DNA of 64,000 bases from Buchananella felis. Lineage in GTDB: Bacteria > Actinomycetota > Actinomycetes > Actinomycetales > Actinomycetaceae. Below, one piece after another: positions 37,768-46,724 of the stretch (positions within the stretch are counted from its first letter, which is position 1; each line of letters starts with the position of its first letter). The notes beneath the pieces are model-generated. The model was not told the origin of the DNA, did not search any database, and saw nothing but the letters and a program-made list of their open reading frames with translations. The position numbers and the translations under genes were made by a program. The stretch lies in NCBI RefSeq assembly GCF_041380015.1, contig NZ_CP159978.1; one strand, written 5' to 3'.

Positions 37768-40655
37768 CCAAGCAAGCAGCCTTCCCCGCCAGCGGTGCGG
37801 GAGCACAGGGGGCACGGGGCACGGGAGCGCAGGGGGCGGCGGCGCGCGCCGCGACCCTCGGTGCGGGCGCGCAGGGCGCGGCCGTTCAGGGCGCGGCTTC
37901 CCAGGTCCCGGCCACCCAAAGCCCTGCTGCGCAGGCCGGTCAGGCACCGGGCAAGCGGGCCGGGAGGCGGCGCCCGCCCAGGCGCCTGGGCGGGCGCAAG
38001 GCCCGCCTCCCGGAGAGGACCGGGGTCTCGCTGCTGATAGTGGTGGTGGCGCTCCTGCTGGCCAGCCTCACGCACGGCCCGGTCTTCGGGGACGCCTCAG
38101 GCTACGTGGCGGCCGCAGGCGGTACCCTGCTCGGCACGGGCGTGGCCCTGCTGGCCTGGCGGCTGCGCCTGGGGTTGGGCGTGACCACGCTGCTGACCCT
38201 GCTGGTCTATTTCCTGTTCGGCGGCGCCCTGGCGGTGCCCTCCACCGCCATCGGCGGGATCGTGCCCACCACGGGCACCCTGAGGCTGCTGACCGAGCTC
38301 CTGGCCCGGGTGTGGATGGACCTGCTCACGGTCACCACCCCCGCCTCCATCTTCGTTGGCCCCGCGGCCCTGCCCTACCTGACGGCGCTGGTCTGCTCAG
38401 TCCTGGCCGCCTCAGCGGTGCTGCGCCTGCGCCGCCCCCAGTGGGCCGCGCTCCCGGTGCTCTCCCTGGCTGTCATAGGCATCCTGTGGGGCTCCCAGCG
38501 CGCCCCGCTAGCGGCGGTAATCGGCGCTCTCAGCGGCGTGGTTATGCTGGGCTGGCTGGCCTGGGTGGGGCGCCAGTCCGCCCGGCGCACCGGGGTCGGC
38601 ACGGTGCGCTTCACCTCCGGCAACTCCGCCTACCGGGGCATATTCGTGCGCGCCGGAGCGCTGCTGGCGGCGGCCGTCACGGTCGCGGTGGCCGGCGGCC
38701 TCTACCTGCTGCACGGCAGTCAACGGGTGGTGCTGCGCGACTACGTGGAGCCGCCCCTGGACCTGAGCCTGTACCACTCCCCAATCGCACCCCTGCGCGC
38801 CACGAACACCGACCACGCTGACGACGTGCTCTTCACTGTCTCGGGGCTGCCGGCCGGCACCCCGGTGCGCCTGGCCGCCCTGGACTACTACGACGGCACG
38901 GTCTTCCAGCTGTCCCCCACGGGCTCCAACGTGGCCTTCCACCGCATCGGTCAGAGCGTGGAGCGTCCCGCGCAGGCGCCCCCAGCCACCACCACCGCCA
39001 GGATCACCATCCGCTCCTACCGGGGCAACTGGGTGCCCGGCGGTGGCGACCTGGCCGGCTTGCGCTACACCGGGGACCGCGCCGACCAGCTGAAGTTCAC
39101 CAGCTACTACGCCGCCCCCCTCGGCACGATCCTGACCAAGGAGGGGCTGCAGGAGGGCGACTCCTACGAGGTGGACCTGGCCCCGGCCGTGACCCTCAGC
39201 GACGACATCCTCAAGGGCGTGGCGTTCGCCGAGTTCCCATACGAGGACGCCGGCGTGCCCCCGGTGGTGGCCGAGCGCGCCCCCACTCTGCTGGGCAGCG
39301 CGGGCAGCGCCATCGAGCAGGTGCGCGCCATGGAGCGCCACTTTGCCAGCAACGGCTACTTCGCCAACGGCGTTGACTACCCCTCCCTGCCCGGCCACCG
39401 CGCCTCCCGCATCACCCGCCTGCTGGAGGAGGAGCTGCTGGTGGGGGACGACGACCAGTACGCCCCCGCCATGGCCCTGCTGCTCAGGGCCCAGGGCATT
39501 CCCGCCCGCGTGGTGGTGGGCTTCGTGCCCGCCGGCACCGGGGAGGAACTGGAGGTCAAGGGCGCGGACATGCGCGCCTGGGTGGAGGTCAACTTCTCCG
39601 GCGCCGGCTGGCAGCCCTTCTTCCCGACCCCGCCAAGGGACCAGGTGCCGCCGGACGAGAAGCCGGAGATCAAGCCCAACCCGCGCCCGCAGGTCATCCA
39701 GCCGCCCGAGGCGCCCGAGGAGCCTGCCGAGCTTCCCCCGGACGTGCTGGAGGACGACAAGGAAGAACCGGACACTCCCGAGCTGACCGTGCCCTGGCTG
39801 CAGATCGCCGTGGGGGTGGGGGCGCTCGCGGCGCTCCTGCCGCTGCTGCTGATCCTGCTGGCCAAGGCCCGCTGCCGCTCGCGCCGTGCGCGGCGCGGGG
39901 ACGCCAACGAGCAGACGATCTCGGCGTGGGAGGAGCTACTGGACAGGGCCGCCGACTACGGCGTAGCCGTCCCGGGCGGCGCCACCAGGCCGGCCCAGGC
40001 CCAGCTGTTGGCGGACGTGTTCTCCGGCCGCATCGCTCTCAAGCGGTCCAGGGCGAAGAAGGGCGGGCGGAACGTCGGACAAGAAGACGCCCAGGCGGCG
40101 CAGCGGGCAACCGGCGGGCAGGCCGCCAGGGCGCTCGCGGCAGGAGGGCGAGCGGCTGAGGGGCGCTTCCCCCGCAAGAAGGGCAAGCAGCTGCCGGCGC
40201 GGCCGGTCGCCGAGGTCAAGCCGGTGCCGTTCAGGTGGGTGCGCGGCGAACAGGAGGCCGTGGTGTTGGCGGCGCTGCTCAGCGACCAGGCCGCCTTCGG
40301 CGACATCGAGGTGAGCGGCGAGCAGCGCGACCGGACCTGGGAGCTCGTGAGCGACGTCGAGGCCCAGCTGCGCGCCACCCCCGGCACCCGCACCACGCTC
40401 CGCGCCAAGTTATCCACAGCCTCGCTGCGGCGGAAGAACGTGGCACAGGAGGCCGCCCGCGCGGACGCCCGCGCCCAACGCAAGCTCGAAAGGGCCCAAA
40501 TCAAGCAGGAATCCAGGCGCGCCTCCCGGCACGCCAAGGACATGGCCCGGCGCGCCAAGGCCGCCGAACTGGAGGCCAGGAAGGCCGAGGCCGCTGCGGC
40601 CAAAGCAAAGGCCGATCTCAGCGCTACCATGCCCTCAGGGCCCAAAAAGGAGTAA
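37764..40655 (+). CDS. Membrane transglutaminase-fold protein lacking the catalytic Cys and His
   Basis: 963 residues. The N-terminal tail is Gly/Ala/Gln-rich. At least six membrane helices lie between residues 85 and 330, as in TgpA-type proteins. A long extracytoplasmic region contains the transglutaminase fold at about 510-625 (DQYAPAMALLLRAQGIPARV; MRAWVEVNFSGAGWQPF). In the usual GDCxxFA motif, Cys is Asp563 here (GDDDQYA). In DxHAWVE, His is Arg604 (DMRAWVE). A last helix at about 675-700 precedes a basic cytoplasmic tail ending in an Ala/Lys/Glu coiled coil. Enzyme activity is therefore doubtful; a structural or binding role is more likely. The ATG at 37764 overlaps the DUF58 stop (ATGA). 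Confidence 0.88.
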   Translation: MTKQAAFPASGAGAQGARGTGAQGAAARAATLGAGAQGAAVQGAASQVPATQSPAAQAGQAPGKRAGRRRPPRRLGGRKARLPERTGVSLLIVVVALLLASLTHGPVFGDASGYVAAAGGTLLGTGVALLAWRLRLGLGVTTLLTLLVYFLFGGALAVPSTAIGGIVPTTGTLRLLTELLARVWMDLLTVTTPASIFVGPAALPYLTALVCSVLAASAVLRLRRPQWAALPVLSLAVIGILWGSQRAPLAAVIGALSGVVMLGWLAWVGRQSARRTGVGTVRFTSGNSAYRGIFVRAGALLAAAVTVAVAGGLYLLHGSQRVVLRDYVEPPLDLSLYHSPIAPLRATNTDHADDVLFTVSGLPAGTPVRLAALDYYDGTVFQLSPTGSNVAFHRIGQSVERPAQAPPATTTARITIRSYRGNWVPGGGDLAGLRYTGDRADQLKFTSYYAAPLGTILTKEGLQEGDSYEVDLAPAVTLSDDILKGVAFAEFPYEDAGVPPVVAERAPTLLGSAGSAIEQVRAMERHFASNGYFANGVDYPSLPGHRASRITRLLEEELLVGDDDQYAPAMALLLRAQGIPARVVVGFVPAGTGEELEVKGADMRAWVEVNFSGAGWQPFFPTPPRDQVPPDEKPEIKPNPRPQVIQPPEAPEEPAELPPDVLEDDKEEPDTPELTVPWLQIAVGVGALAALLPLLLILLAKARCRSRRARRGDANEQTISAWEELLDRAADYGVAVPGGATRPAQAQLLADVFSGRIALKRSRAKKGGRNVGQEDAQAAQRATGGQAARALAAGGRAAEGRFPRKKGKQLPARPVAEVKPVPFRWVRGEQEAVVLAALLSDQAAFGDIEVSGEQRDRTWELVSDVEAQLRATPGTRTTLRAKLSTASLRRKNVAQEAARADARAQRKLERAQIKQESRRASRHAKDMARRAKAAELEARKAEAAAAKAKADLSATMPSGPKKE

Positions 40656-40657
40656 CC

Positions 40658-42088
40658 ATGGCAGCGAACTGGATCCCGGGTGACTTCATCGGCGCGGTGT
40701 GCCCGCAGGGAATGTTGCTCGCCGAAGGAATCAGCCGAGGCTGCGCCCTGGAGGCGTGGGAGGCGCTGCGGTGCGGCGCGGCCCTGGAGGACGTGGCAGA
40801 GTGCGTCACCGCCGCCCGCGCGGCCAGCAGCGACGTGCGCTACGCCATCAGCAGCTGGGACGGCACGACGCTGCGCGTGCTGGTCTCCGCCGGGTTCGCC
40901 GCCCGCGTGCAGGCCGGTGGCGAGGAGGTCCTGATCTCGCCCGACGCCCCCGGCGAGCCCGTTCACGCCTTCACCGACGTGCACCTGTGGGAGATCAGCG
41001 ACTCCTGGTACGCCCAGGTGGGCAGCGACCAGAGCCCGTGGCCGATCGTCGAGGGCATCGTTCACGCCGAGGCCCTGCGCGCCCGCCTGCCGCTGGAGGT
41101 GGCCACCCCGTTCGGGGGCGTGGCGGCGCTCGGGGCGCTGCAGGCCGAGCCCGTGGCGGGGGAGGACGCCGCCGTCGCGGGGGATCCGGCGCCGGGGCTC
41201 GCCGTCGCGGCCGGAGCGGGCCCGGGGGAGCCGGCGCCAGTTGAGGAGGCAGCCGAGGCGGCGCCGCTTGTGGCAGCAACGGTCGAAGCGGGAGCGGATC
41301 TGGCCGGTCCGGCTGAGGTCTCGCCGGCTGAGGCCGCGCCGATTGCGGCCGCGCCGGCGTGGCCCGGCATGGATGTCCCCTCCGCCCCGACCCCGCAGGC
41401 GGCCGACACGCCCTCCCCGCCCGCTCAGCAGGTGTCCTGGCCGGCCCCCGCGGGCCTGCCGCAGCCTGCGCCCGAGGGCCTGCGGCAGCCGGCCCCGCCC
41501 GCTGCCGAGCCCACCGCCGCCCCGGTGACAGCCCCGGTGACAGCCCCGGTGACAGCTCGGGTAGCGAAGCAGCCGGCCCCGCCCGCAGTGGAGACGCCGC
41601 TCCCCGCGATGCAGCCCGCCCCGGCGGCCGAGCCGGCCCCGGTAGAACCGGAGCCTGAGCCAGCGGCGGCACCGTTCGCCCCCGTGGTGGCGGAGGTCTC
41701 TCCGTTCGCGCCGGAGGCGGAGGCCGGCTTCGGCGCTACCAGGGGCCCCAACGACTCGGTGTTCGCCCCGGTGACCCCGGTGGAGGGCGCGAAGGTGACG
41801 CCGGCGCCCACCCCCTCGCTGCAGCTACCCGTGGTGCTGCCGGCTAGGTCAACGCCTGCGGCTTACGCGCCGACCACGGCGCGCGTGACCCCCGCCCCGG
41901 CGGCGCAGGCCGCGTCGGCCTCCGTCCCGGTGTTCTCTCCGGCGGGCGCGGGGCAGGCTGCGGCTGGGGCGGGCGCGGTGGGCCAGCCGGTCCGAGCGCA
42001 GGCCGCCCCGGGCAAGCAGGTGGGGATGGAGGAGTACCCGCCCAACCCGTTCGTGGCGATCTTTGGCGCCGCCCCTCCCGGGAACTGA
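40658..42088 (+). CDS. Pro/Ala-rich cytoplasmic protein of the GTPase-MoxR cluster
   Basis: 476 residues, function unknown, no signal peptide or membrane helix. Residues 1-160 look folded and conserved (FIGAVCPQGMLLAEGISRG; LWEISDSWYAQVGSDQSPWP). The rest is a Pro/Ala/Glu-rich linker with a TAPVTAPVTAPVTA repeat. It ends in a short ordered-looking tail, MEEYPPNPFVAIFGAAP, which could be a docking peptide. The ATG at 40658 follows AAAAAGGAG and lies 2 bp after the upstream stop, so it closes the operon. In bifidobacterial clusters this position is held by PP2C and FHA genes; no similarity to those is seen here. Confidence 0.75.
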   Translation: MAANWIPGDFIGAVCPQGMLLAEGISRGCALEAWEALRCGAALEDVAECVTAARAASSDVRYAISSWDGTTLRVLVSAGFAARVQAGGEEVLISPDAPGEPVHAFTDVHLWEISDSWYAQVGSDQSPWPIVEGIVHAEALRARLPLEVATPFGGVAALGALQAEPVAGEDAAVAGDPAPGLAVAAGAGPGEPAPVEEAAEAAPLVAATVEAGADLAGPAEVSPAEAAPIAAAPAWPGMDVPSAPTPQAADTPSPPAQQVSWPAPAGLPQPAPEGLRQPAPPAAEPTAAPVTAPVTAPVTARVAKQPAPPAVETPLPAMQPAPAAEPAPVEPEPEPAAAPFAPVVAEVSPFAPEAEAGFGATRGPNDSVFAPVTPVEGAKVTPAPTPSLQLPVVLPARSTPAAYAPTTARVTPAPAAQAASASVPVFSPAGAGQAAAGAGAVGQPVRAQAAPGKQVGMEEYPPNPFVAIFGAAPPGN

Positions 42089-42205
42089 CCGGGTCGCGGG
42101 CCCGCCGTCCGCCGCCCGCGCGCTAGTCTTGGCGGCAGTGCCCGCGCTGCCAGGACGCGAGGATCCTGCCGGCGGGCAACCCGCACCCCTTAGAAAGGCA
42201 CCGCA

Positions 42206-43216
42206 ATGGAATTTCCCCTGGCTGGTCGCTCGTTCCTGCGCGAACTGGACTTCACCCCCGCCGAATGGCTGTCGTTCATCGACCTGGCAGCCGAGCTGAA
42301 GGCCGCGCGCGCCGAGGGCCGCGAGGTGAAGTACCTGGAGGGCCGCGTCATTGCGTTGATCTTCGAGAAGACCTCCACGCGCACGCGCTGCTCCTTCGAG
42401 GTGGCCGCCTACCACCAGGGTGCGCAGGTGACCTACCTGGACCCCACCGGTTCGCAGATCGGGCACAAGGAGTCCATCGCTGACACGGCGCAGGTGCTGG
42501 GCCGCTTCTACGACGGCATCGAGTACCGGGGCGACTCGCAGGAGAAGGTTTCCACGCTGGCGGAGCTGTCGGGTGTGCCGGTGTGGAACGGCCTGACGGA
42601 CGACTGGCACCCCACGCAGATGCTGTGCGACGCCCTGACGATGCGCGAGCACGCAGGCAAGCCGTTCAACCAGATCTCTTACGCCTACGTGGGCGATGCC
42701 CGCTCCAACATGGGTAACTCCATGCTGGTCTCGGGTGCGCTGCTGGGCATGGACGTGCGCATGATCGCCCCCAAGGAGCTGTGGCCGGCGCAGGACGTCA
42801 TCGACGCCGCGAACAAGGTGGCGCAGGAGACGGGGGCGAAGCTGACCATCACCGAGGACCTGGCTGCGGTGGAGGGCGTGGACTTCATCCACGCGGACAT
42901 CTGGCTGTCGATGGGCGAGCCCAAGGAGATCTGGGACGAGCGCATCCGCCTGCTGCGCCCCTACCAGGTCAACGCGGAGCTGATGGCGGCCACGAAGAAC
43001 CCGGACGTGAAGTTCATGCACTGCCTGCCGGCGTTCCACGACCGGGAGACCACGGTGGGTGAGGAGATCTACCAGGCCACCGGTCTGGACGGCCTGGAGG
43101 TGACCCACGAGGTCTTCACCTCCCCGGCCTCGATCGTGTTCGACCAGGCGGAGAACCGCATGCACACGATCAAGGCCGTGATGGTGGCGACCCTGGGCCG
43201 CGAGCCGCGCGCCTGA
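42206..43216 (+). CDS. arcB: Ornithine carbamoyltransferase, catabolic type
   Basis: Converts citrulline and phosphate to ornithine and carbamoyl phosphate, or the reverse. 336 residues. Carbamoyl-phosphate site EKTSTRTRCSFE, WNGLTDDWHPTQ, VGDARSNMGNS, and the ornithine-site Cys in MHCLPAFHD. The N-terminus (GRSFLRELDFTPAEW) and overall length resemble the catabolic ArcB group, and arcA in the same window supports that. A biosynthetic ArgF role cannot be excluded. The ATG at 42206 follows AGAAAGG. The 117-bp gap upstream contains TAGTCT, a possible -10. Confidence 0.93.
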   Translation: MEFPLAGRSFLRELDFTPAEWLSFIDLAAELKAARAEGREVKYLEGRVIALIFEKTSTRTRCSFEVAAYHQGAQVTYLDPTGSQIGHKESIADTAQVLGRFYDGIEYRGDSQEKVSTLAELSGVPVWNGLTDDWHPTQMLCDALTMREHAGKPFNQISYAYVGDARSNMGNSMLVSGALLGMDVRMIAPKELWPAQDVIDAANKVAQETGAKLTITEDLAAVEGVDFIHADIWLSMGEPKEIWDERIRLLRPYQVNAELMAATKNPDVKFMHCLPAFHDRETTVGEEIYQATGLDGLEVTHEVFTSPASIVFDQAENRMHTIKAVMVATLGREPRA

Positions 43217-43275
43217 GTTGGCGCCGCCCCCGGCCTTCCCGGCCGGATGGACGACGCTCCGCCCGCCGCACCGAG

Positions 43276-44385
43276 ATGAGAACCGCCCTGACCACCACCG
43301 CTCTGCCGGTACCGCCGTACCTGGGGGAGCGCGGGGTCGGGGCGGTTTTCGCCTACCGGGTGCCGTTGCGCGCCCGCTTTCGGGGGTTGCGGGAGCGGGA
43401 GGGGCTGCTGCTGGCCGGGGCTGACCGGGAGGCGGTGGCGGGCCCGGGGGCGGGCTGGGGGGAGTGTTCCCCGTTTTGGAACTACGGCCCGGAGGAGAGT
43501 GCGGCGTGGTTGCGCGCCGCCCTGGCCGCTGTGGCGGGTGAGCTGCCTGCCCCGGCGGCGCTGGTGCCGGTGAACCTGACCGTGCCCGCACTGAATGGCG
43601 CGGAGCTGGAGGCGTACCTGGACCGGCTGCTGGGGAGGCAAGCTGGCGCGCCGACCGGCCCCGTCGAGGCGCCGGGCGGGGGCGGGCTCTTCGCGGCGGC
43701 CAAGGTGAAGGTGGCCGAGCCCGGGCAGGAACTGCGGCAGGATCGCGAGCGGTTGGAGGCGGTGCGCCGCCGCCTGCCCGCAGCGTCGATAAGGATCGAC
43801 GCGAACGCGGCCTGGAGCGTGGAGCAGGCCCTGGCGGCGCTGCCGGTGTTGAACCAGGCGGCCGGGGGGCTGGAGTACTGCGAGCAGCCCTGCGCGTCCG
43901 TGGCTGAGCTGGCCGAAGTGCGCGAGGCGGCGATCTGCCCGGTGGCGGCCGATGAGTCGATCCGCCGGGCCGCAGACCCGCTGGCGGTGGCCGCTGCGGG
44001 CGCGGCCGACTACATGATCGTCAAATCCCAGCCGCTGGGGGGCGCGCTCGCGGCCGCCCAGCTGGCCGCCCGCGTGGGGCTGCCCGCCGTGGCCTCCAGC
44101 GCGATTGAGACCAGCGTGGGGCTGGCGGCAGGCTACCGCCTGGCAAGCGAGCTGGCGCGCGGCGAGGGACTGGCGGTGCCCAGGCCTGCGGGCCTGGGCA
44201 CCGCGACCCTGCTGGCCGGGGACGTCGTAGATTTGCCCCTGGCCCCGCGCGGCGGGGCGCTGTGGGAGGTGGACCTGCCCGGTTACGCGGAGATTGCCGC
44301 CGGCGTGGAGTCCCGGTTGACCGAGGATGCGGACCTGCGCGCGCGCTGGGGCGCACGGCTGGATGCGATGGGAGAGTACCTGTGA
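43276..44385 (+). CDS. menC: o-Succinylbenzoate synthase
   Basis: Enolase-superfamily dehydratase that makes o-succinylbenzoate from SHCHC in menaquinone synthesis. 369 residues. Catalytic features: the KxK pair in AAAKVKVAEPG, metal ligands in IRIDANAAW, EYCEQPC and VAADESI, and the second Lys in MIVKSQPLGGA. The start ATG 43276 has only a weak ribosome binding site; it follows arcB by 59 bp and may be cotranscribed with it. The stop overlaps menD (GTGA). Confidence 0.94.
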   Translation: MRTALTTTALPVPPYLGERGVGAVFAYRVPLRARFRGLREREGLLLAGADREAVAGPGAGWGECSPFWNYGPEESAAWLRAALAAVAGELPAPAALVPVNLTVPALNGAELEAYLDRLLGRQAGAPTGPVEAPGGGGLFAAAKVKVAEPGQELRQDRERLEAVRRRLPAASIRIDANAAWSVEQALAALPVLNQAAGGLEYCEQPCASVAELAEVREAAICPVAADESIRRAADPLAVAAAGAADYMIVKSQPLGGALAAAQLAARVGLPAVASSAIETSVGLAAGYRLASELARGEGLAVPRPAGLGTATLLAGDVVDLPLAPRGGALWEVDLPGYAEIAAGVESRLTEDADLRARWGARLDAMGEYL

Positions 44386-46355
44386 ACGCGACTCTGATGG
44401 CGCAGTCGATCGTGGCGAACCTGGTGGCCGCCGGGGTGGGGCACGTGGTGGTGTGCCCCGGCTCGCGCTCGGGGCCGTTGGCGCTCGCGGTGGCGCACGC
44501 TGCGGAGACGGGGATGGTGCGCGCCCACGTGCGTCTGGACGAGCGCGGCGCGGCGTTCTTCGCCCTCGGGTTGGCCAAGTCCCTGCTGATCTCGGCCCCG
44601 GACGAGCTCGCCGCAGCCGCCTCCGGGGCACCCGGCGGCGAGCGGGCCGGGCGCAGCCCGGGCCCCCTGGTGGCCGTGGTGGTCACCTCCGGCACGGCGG
44701 TGGCCAACCTGCACCCGGCGGTGCTGGAGGCCAGGCACGGGCGCGTCCCGCTGGTGGTGGTCACCGCCGATCGGCCCCACGAGATGCGCGGCGTGGGTGC
44801 CTCCCAGACCACGAACCAGGCGCGCATCTTCGGTGAGGCGGTGCGCTTCTTCGCCGACGTGCCCGCAGAGGGGCCGGTGGGCAGCGTCGTCCAACGGGCG
44901 GTGGCAAGCTCGATCGGCTACTGGCGCCTGCCGGATGGCGCTGTGGGCCGGATCGACGAATTGCGGCGGCAGGAGGCGGCCTGGGGCTACCGGGACGTGG
45001 ACCTGAGCATGCTGGACTGGTCCGAGCGCTCAGGCTGGGGGCCGGTGCACCTGAACGTGGCCTTCCGGGATCCGCTGCTGCGCCCACACGAGGGCGCCGA
45101 CTCTCTCTACGAGGCGCACGGGATTACCCCGCCGCCGGGCGGTCACCTGCCCACAAGCGCCCAGCCGGTCGCGGCCACGATCGCTGTGGGCCCCGGCACG
45201 GTGGTGCTGGCCGGGGACGGCGGCATCGAGGCGGGCCGATTTGCCGGCCAGGCGTTCCTGCCGCTGCTGGCGGAACCAAGCAGCGGTCTGCGCACGCACC
45301 CGACGGCCGTGGGCCCCTATCGGGACCTGTTGGACTCGCCCCTGGGCGAGGCGATCACCCAGGTGGTGGTCTTTGGTCACCCCACGCTCTCCCGGCCGGT
45401 CTCCGCTTTGCTGGCCCGCCCGAACGTCCGAGTGATCGTGGTGGACGACGGGGCGGAGTGGACCGACGTTGCCGCTAACGCCGCCGCGGTGTTCCCCGCC
45501 GTCGAGCCGGAGCTGGAGCTGCCGACGGGGGATCTCCTGGGGGCCGACTGGGCGGACCAGGCGGGGCGGGGCAGGCAGGAGCAGCCCAGCGACTTCCACG
45601 CTGCTTGGACCAGCACCTGGGTGGCGGCCGGTCGGCTGGCCCAGGAGTCGCTCTCTGCCCTGCTGGTGCAGGAGGAGGGCATGACCGCGTGGGGGGCGTG
45701 CGCGCGGATCTGGGAGCAGCACCTAGCCGACTGGCGCAAGGGCAAGGAGCCCGTTTTGACCATCGGCGCGTCCGCGGCGATCCGCCACTTCGACCTGTTG
45801 GCCGGCTGCGCGCTGGGCAGCCCTGACGAGCCCGGGCGCACCACGTCAGCGCAGATGCAGGGCCAGTTCCGCGCCGGGGTCAACGTGTTGTCCAACCGGG
45901 GCCTGGCGGGTATCGACGGCACCATCGCCACCGCAGCCGGGGTGGCTGCCAGGACCGGGCGGCCCGTGCGCTGCGTGGTCGGTGACCTGACCTTCCTGCA
46001 CGACGCCGGCTCGCTGCTGCGGGGCGTGCTGGAAGAGGAGGTGGACCTGGACGTGATCGTGCTCAACGACGCGGGCGGAGCCATCTTTGCCACCCTGGAG
46101 GCCGGGGACGGGCGCACGGGCGAGCACTTCGACCGTTTCTGGGGCACCCCGCAGGACGTGGAGATCAAGGCCCTGGCTGCCGCGTACAAGTGCCGGTACA
46201 CGCGCGTGGAGAGCGCGGCGGACCTTGCCCGGGCCCTGGGGAGGCAGCCCAAGGGACGGCGAGTGATCGAGGTTCGCTGCGAGCGGGGCGAGCCGAGGGC
46301 GGCCGGGCAGCGGATGGCCGGGGCGGTGCGCGAAGCGTTGGCCGGCCTGGCCTAG
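44382..46355 (+). CDS. menD: SEPHCHC synthase
   Basis: Thiamine-diphosphate enzyme joining isochorismate and 2-oxoglutarate, the first committed menaquinone step. 657 residues. The start is GTG 44382 (MNATLMAQSIVANLVAAG), overlapping the menC stop by 4 bp. N-terminal domain: VVVCPGSRSGPLALA and the catalytic-Glu region VRLDERGAAFFALGLAKS. Middle: ADRPHEMRGVGASQTTNQ. C-terminal thiamine site: SNRGLAGIDGTIATAAG and VLNDAGGAIFATLE. It is slightly longer than average owing to Ala/Gly-rich loops. Confidence 0.96.
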   Translation: MNATLMAQSIVANLVAAGVGHVVVCPGSRSGPLALAVAHAAETGMVRAHVRLDERGAAFFALGLAKSLLISAPDELAAAASGAPGGERAGRSPGPLVAVVVTSGTAVANLHPAVLEARHGRVPLVVVTADRPHEMRGVGASQTTNQARIFGEAVRFFADVPAEGPVGSVVQRAVASSIGYWRLPDGAVGRIDELRRQEAAWGYRDVDLSMLDWSERSGWGPVHLNVAFRDPLLRPHEGADSLYEAHGITPPPGGHLPTSAQPVAATIAVGPGTVVLAGDGGIEAGRFAGQAFLPLLAEPSSGLRTHPTAVGPYRDLLDSPLGEAITQVVVFGHPTLSRPVSALLARPNVRVIVVDDGAEWTDVAANAAAVFPAVEPELELPTGDLLGADWADQAGRGRQEQPSDFHAAWTSTWVAAGRLAQESLSALLVQEEGMTAWGACARIWEQHLADWRKGKEPVLTIGASAAIRHFDLLAGCALGSPDEPGRTTSAQMQGQFRAGVNVLSNRGLAGIDGTIATAAGVAARTGRPVRCVVGDLTFLHDAGSLLRGVLEEEVDLDVIVLNDAGGAIFATLEAGDGRTGEHFDRFWGTPQDVEIKALAAAYKCRYTRVESAADLARALGRQPKGRRVIEVRCERGEPRAAGQRMAGAVREALAGLA

Positions 46356-46374
46356 CTCGGCGGCCCGCCCTGCC

Positions 46375-46463
46375 GGGCAGCGTGGTCCTGCGGGGCAGCG
46401 TGGTCCTGTCGGGGAAAGCGCGCCGCACGGGCTTCGCCCTGCCGATGAGCGTGGTCCTGCGGG
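46375..46463. repeat. Short direct repeats AGCGTGGTCCTG after menD
   Basis: GGGCAGCGTGGTCCTG occurs at 46375 and 46393, 18 bp apart, and AGCGTGGTCCTGC again at 46448. No gene lies in this gap (46356-46724), which also holds the 20-bp repeat at 46508-46583. A lone AACGTCGAG, the core of the other repeat family, is at 46638. Confidence 0.7.
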
Positions 46464-46507
46464 GCCTTCCTGTTGCCCGGCAACGCGACCCCGGGGCTGA
46501 ACCGGTC

Positions 46508-46583
46508 GACCTAGACCTTGTGCAGCCGACCTAGACCTTAGAGCGCTACGCAAGGTCTAGGTCGAGTGCATAAGGTCTAGGCC
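46508..46583. repeat. 20-bp-period inverted-arm repeat (locus 3)
   Basis: Left arm: GACCTAGACCTT at 46508 and 46528. Right arm: AAGGTCTAGGTC at 46552 and AAGGTCTAGGCC at 46572. The period is exactly 20 bp in each arm, and the arms are reverse complements around about 46545. The 8-bp spacers between cores are not conserved. It sits between menD and the HtrA-like gene. Confidence 0.93.
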
Positions 46584-46724
46584 GTACAAAGTTGAAGTAA
46601 TGTGGCTGGCCCAACGTGGGGCGCCGCGTCCACAGCAAACGTCGAGCAACTTTCCAGAGACGGGCGAGGCGACAATGATTAAGTGGCGCCGTCAAAAATC
46701 TGTGCACCACAGGAAGGCACGTTC

